A DNA stretch of 31,821 nucleotides from CAZPQV01 sp964588705 (GTDB lineage: Bacteria; Bacteroidota; Bacteroidia; Flavobacteriales; Weeksellaceae). Shown here one piece after another: positions 29,066 through 31,821 of this stretch. Under the pieces are notes generated by a model, which saw nothing but the letters and a program-made list of their open reading frames with translations, did not search any database and was not told the DNA's origin. The first letter of the stretch is position 1, and every line of letters begins with the position of its first letter. The stretch is taken from NCBI GenBank assembly GCA_964588705.1, contig CAZPQV010000022.1, positions 1 to 31,821 on the forward strand, written 5' to 3'. Position numbers and translations under genes: made by a program.

Positions 29066-31821
29066 ATGAAAAAACTGCTGTACTTATTTTTCTCGGTGAT
29101 GGGTTTTGTTGTGGTAGATGCTCAACAGGACAGCATTTTCATTCAGTCAAAATTAGCCGATGATTTACAAACGCTTACGGTAAACCAAAATTTCAAATAC
29201 AAAAACAAGCTCGAAATTCCCATTGAAAGAATAAAACTTCTAAACTGGGCTGCTGCGTATAAAAATGAAGGAACATCGCTTTATAAAAGGAAAATTGAAG
29301 ACCGAAAAAAAGAACTTCATTTTGCAAAGCCCGAAGATTTAGCAAAACTTCTGAAGCTGACTGTAAACGACACCCTTCAGATTTCCGGTCTTGATGATGA
29401 AAGCATTTACATCAACCTGCCAAAACCTTTAAATCCGGGAGAAACTTTCGAACTGAAACTTGATTATTCCATCAATCTTCCTAAAATTTCAATTACGGGC
29501 TACGGCACTTCGGATGATAAAGTTGCACTGAAATATTTCTTCATTGTTCCGGATGGTTTCGAAACGGAAGAACAGTATATAAAATCATTTAATGATGTTG
29601 AAGAAACGCAATCGGGAGGAAATTTTTGGGAGATTAAAATTGATATTCCAAGTGGATTTGCAGCGGAAAGTAATTTAAACCGAATTTCTGAAAATAAATT
29701 TACCGGCGTTCTTACCATTGACCCGGAACTCTATATTTCAAAAAATAAATCTGATCGAATTTTAGTTTCCTACAATGGAAAAATTACGGAAATAGCTTTT
29801 GGATACAACCTTACACCACAACAAAAATCTGAACTGGAATTTTATTTACCGCTTCAGTTAAAATTTATTGAAGAGAGGATTGGCGATATTCCAAGTAAAT
29901 TATTTATTTCTGAAAAATTTAGAAATAAGGAAGATTTCTTTGGCAATGATGATATTAAATTCTGGAAATTTAAATTTCAGATGTTCAGTGATGCTCAAAA
30001 AACCGACATGGATTATTTTAGTATTATTTCTAAAAAAATTATACAAAGAAAAATTCACACCGAAAAAATAGAAGACCACTGGATTAAAAACGGTCTGGCG
30101 AAATATCTTGAAATACAGTACCTAAATTCTTTTTATAAAGATGAAAAACTGCTCGGAAAATTACCGGAAGAAGCTGTCGTTTTTAGCATCAGACCTTTGA
30201 AATATTTCAATGCTTCAAAACTGAAACTTACTGAAAGATACGGACTTGCCTATCAGTATATCTTAGCACAAAATCTAGATCAGAAGATTGGCGAGCCTTT
30301 TACAGTGCTCAGCAATTTCAATGATATGGCGATCAGTAATTTCGAAACAGGAAGTCTGTTCGATTATATTGCGCAAAAAATGAATCATCAAAAATTTGAA
30401 GAATTCCTGAGAAATTATTTTGCTAAACACGAAAATCAAATCATCGATTCTAAAGATTTTCTGGACCAACTTTCGTTGGCAACGTCCTATTCTTCGGATT
30501 TCCTTGAACATTATATCAACCATAATAAACGACTGAACTTCAAAGCCAGAAAATTTAAACAGATTCCCGAAGGATACTTGGTTGATATTTCAAAAAACTC
30601 GGACTATCCTATTCCGATTAAAATCACTTCTGAAAATAAATCGGGTGAAAAACTTTCGTTTTGGTACGACACGGCAGAAGGCCGACGAAACGGACAATAT
30701 TTAATTCCAAGATCGGATATCAACAAAATTCAATTGAACGACGAATACATCTTCCCGGAGTCCAATTACAGGGATAATTATCTCTATACGAAAGGGCTTT
30801 TTGCCAATACAAAAAAAATAAAACTTAAGCTCTTCAAAGACATTCCGGATCCGGAGTACAACGAAATTTACCTGAATCCACGTTTAAGCATCAACGCTTA
30901 CGATAAGGCTCTAATTGGTTTAAACTTCACGAATAAATCACTGTTTGATCAGAAGTTTCTCTTTAGTGTCACACCATATTTCAGTACCGGTACTGGAAAA
31001 TTTACAGGCACGGGATCGGTGGCTTACAGTTTCCGTCCGGATGATTCGTTTTACAGAAGCTGGCAGGTTGGCGCTTCCGGCTCCTATTTCCATTACGATT
31101 ATGATTTGGCATACCGCAAACTGTCGCTTTTTTCTAATATTAATTTCGCAAAAGTTTTAAGGAGTTCCATCAGCCGTACATTGAGTTTTTCTTATAACTA
31201 TTACGAAAAAGACCTCAATCCGCTACTTTCAAACGATACTGAATACAGCAAATATAACCTTTGGAATCTGGGCTACAGCTATGTTGATAACAAACTGATT
31301 CACGAGATTTCATTAGGCGGAAACCTGCAATGGATGGAAGATTTTCAGAAACTTTCGGCTGAAGCATTTTACCGTTGGGAATTTGCCGAAAACAAAAAAA
31401 TAAGCTTCCGGTTCTTTGGAGGATATTTCTTCAGCAACAAAGCAAAAAACAATCTTTTTGATTTTGGGGTTTCAAGAGTTTCAAATTATGCATTTAACTA
31501 TAATCTCTTGGGACAGAGTGCAACTTCCGGACTTCTTTCCCAGCAGTATATTCTGGCGGAAGGAGGTTTTAAATCTTATTTAAATTCATCGGTAAATCAA
31601 TGGATTACAAGCATTAATGTAGATTCTCATGTTTGGAAAATGTTTAATATTTATGCCGATGCCGGACTTTACAAAAACAAAGGTCACGACCCGAAATTCA
31701 TCTGGGACAGCGGTATAAAACTGAAAGTGATTCCGGATTTTCTGGAGATTTATTTCCCAATCCAGTCTTCGCTTGGTTTTGAACCTTCATTCAGCGATTA
31801 TGGTAAGAGAATTCGCTATAC
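29066..31821 (+). CDS. M1-aminopeptidase-like protein with probable C-terminal outer membrane barrel, 3' end missing
   Basis: A long frame open from ATG 29066 to the right edge (at least 918 residues), checked codon by codon to about 31080. A signal peptide (about 19 residues, cut before QQD) is followed by an M1-like N-terminal beta region. EDHWIKNGLAKYLEIQYL (from residue 337) corresponds to the W-x-x-E-G-x-A-x-Y motif of M1 enzymes, but the zinc-binding Glu is Asn342, and no HExxH motif is seen upstream. TERYGLAYQYILAQNLD is a further M1-like helix. From about residue 610 the sequence turns to alternating aromatic/polar strands (FSVTPYFSTGTGKFTGTGSV), as in outer membrane barrels. It is probably a pseudo-enzyme domain fused to a barrel; the barrel call is an inference. 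Confidence 0.75.
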   Translation, partial: MKKLLYLFFSVMGFVVVDAQQDSIFIQSKLADDLQTLTVNQNFKYKNKLEIPIERIKLLNWAAAYKNEGTSLYKRKIEDRKKELHFAKPEDLAKLLKLTVNDTLQISGLDDESIYINLPKPLNPGETFELKLDYSINLPKISITGYGTSDDKVALKYFFIVPDGFETEEQYIKSFNDVEETQSGGNFWEIKIDIPSGFAAESNLNRISENKFTGVLTIDPELYISKNKSDRILVSYNGKITEIAFGYNLTPQQKSELEFYLPLQLKFIEERIGDIPSKLFISEKFRNKEDFFGNDDIKFWKFKFQMFSDAQKTDMDYFSIISKKIIQRKIHTEKIEDHWIKNGLAKYLEIQYLNSFYKDEKLLGKLPEEAVVFSIRPLKYFNASKLKLTERYGLAYQYILAQNLDQKIGEPFTVLSNFNDMAISNFETGSLFDYIAQKMNHQKFEEFLRNYFAKHENQIIDSKDFLDQLSLATSYSSDFLEHYINHNKRLNFKARKFKQIPEGYLVDISKNSDYPIPIKITSENKSGEKLSFWYDTAEGRRNGQYLIPRSDINKIQLNDEYIFPESNYRDNYLYTKGLFANTKKIKLKLFKDIPDPEYNEIYLNPRLSINAYDKALIGLNFTNKSLFDQKFLFSVTPYFSTGTGKFTGTGSVAYSFRPDDSFYRSWQVGASGSYFHYDYDLAYRKLSLFSNINFAKVLRSSISRTLSFSYNYYEKDLNPLLSNDTEYSKYNLWNLGYSYVDNKLIHEISLGGNLQWMEDFQKLSAEAFYRWEFAENKKISFRFFGGYFFSNKAKNNLFDFGVSRVSNYAFNYNLLGQSATSGLLSQQYILAEGGFKSYLNSSVNQWITSINVDSHVWKMFNIYADAGLYKNKGHDPKFIWDSGIKLKVIPDFLEIYFPIQSSLGFEPSFSDYGKRIRY

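Noticed and set aside
29868..31160. Three separate short open frames inside the last gene
   Set aside because: They are in other frames; the frame from 29066 is open across all of them to the window edge and gives protein-like sequence.
1..31821. tRNA, rRNA, insertion sequence, prophage or toxin-antitoxin genes
   Set aside because: No cloverleaf-like sequence, transposase, integrase or recognisable toxin pair was seen. The only mazG here is the pyrophosphohydrolase and has no mazEF neighbour.

Overview
The window looks like a chromosomal segment from a flavobacterium, most likely a Chryseobacterium-type member of the Weeksellaceae. The reasons are a complex I operon with a very short NuoG, start codons without Shine-Dalgarno sequences, many promoters with the Bacteroidetes -7 box TAnnTTTG, Bacteroidetes-only families (DUF5606, DUF4846), and signal peptides cut just before Gln. 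The genus is inferred from general resemblance and was not searched.

Layout. 1-9131 (+): the end of a nuo operon (nuoF partial, G, H, I, J, K, L, M, N), closed by a terminator at 9158-9185. 9186-9485: dispersed repeats, a possible structured RNA, then an operator-like region and promoter. 9486-18316 (+): a TetR regulator followed by a complete tripartite ABC-2 efflux system (TolC-like outer membrane protein, lipoprotein HlyD-like adapter, two separate ATPases, two permeases). It ends with two small membrane proteins and a His-rich lipoprotein, before a strong terminator at 18334-18359. The gene order resembles E. coli ybiH(cecR)-ybhGFSR, with the fused two-domain ATPase of that system split into two genes. 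18390-21024 (-): housekeeping genes mazG, a DUF5606 gene, def and ruvX. 21140-21622 (+): sixA. 21774-23318 (-): a secreted serine beta-lactamase-like hydrolase. 23617-28087 (+): a DUF202 membrane protein, a eukaryote-style OPRT-ODCase fusion (UMP synthase), an AEC transporter, a FrnE/DsbA-like oxidoreductase and a YceI protein. 28142-28996 (-): a secreted DUF4846 protein. 29066-end (+): a large open frame that looks like a zinc-less M1 aminopeptidase-like domain joined to an outer-membrane barrel, cut by the window edge.

The most unusual signal lies between the genes. Two classes of short periodic array recur. Heptad arrays (exact 7-nt period, degenerate units such as GAGTTAA, GAAGNNN, NNNNAAG, GCANNNN) occur at seven sites, three of them starting at a stop codon. 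Nonad arrays (9-10 nt period, units like CTCTGTGTT) occur at four sites, always ending 8-14 nt before a start codon. Two gaps (12556-12644 and 25461-25598) have both, in the order stop, heptads, nonads, start. Other points are an approximately 60-bp promoter block shared by the frnE-like and yceI genes, a five-copy 10-bp tandem repeat before the DUF5606 gene, and complementary degeneration of the two ATPases that should leave one competent ATP site.

No tRNA, rRNA, CRISPR array, insertion sequence or phage gene was seen.
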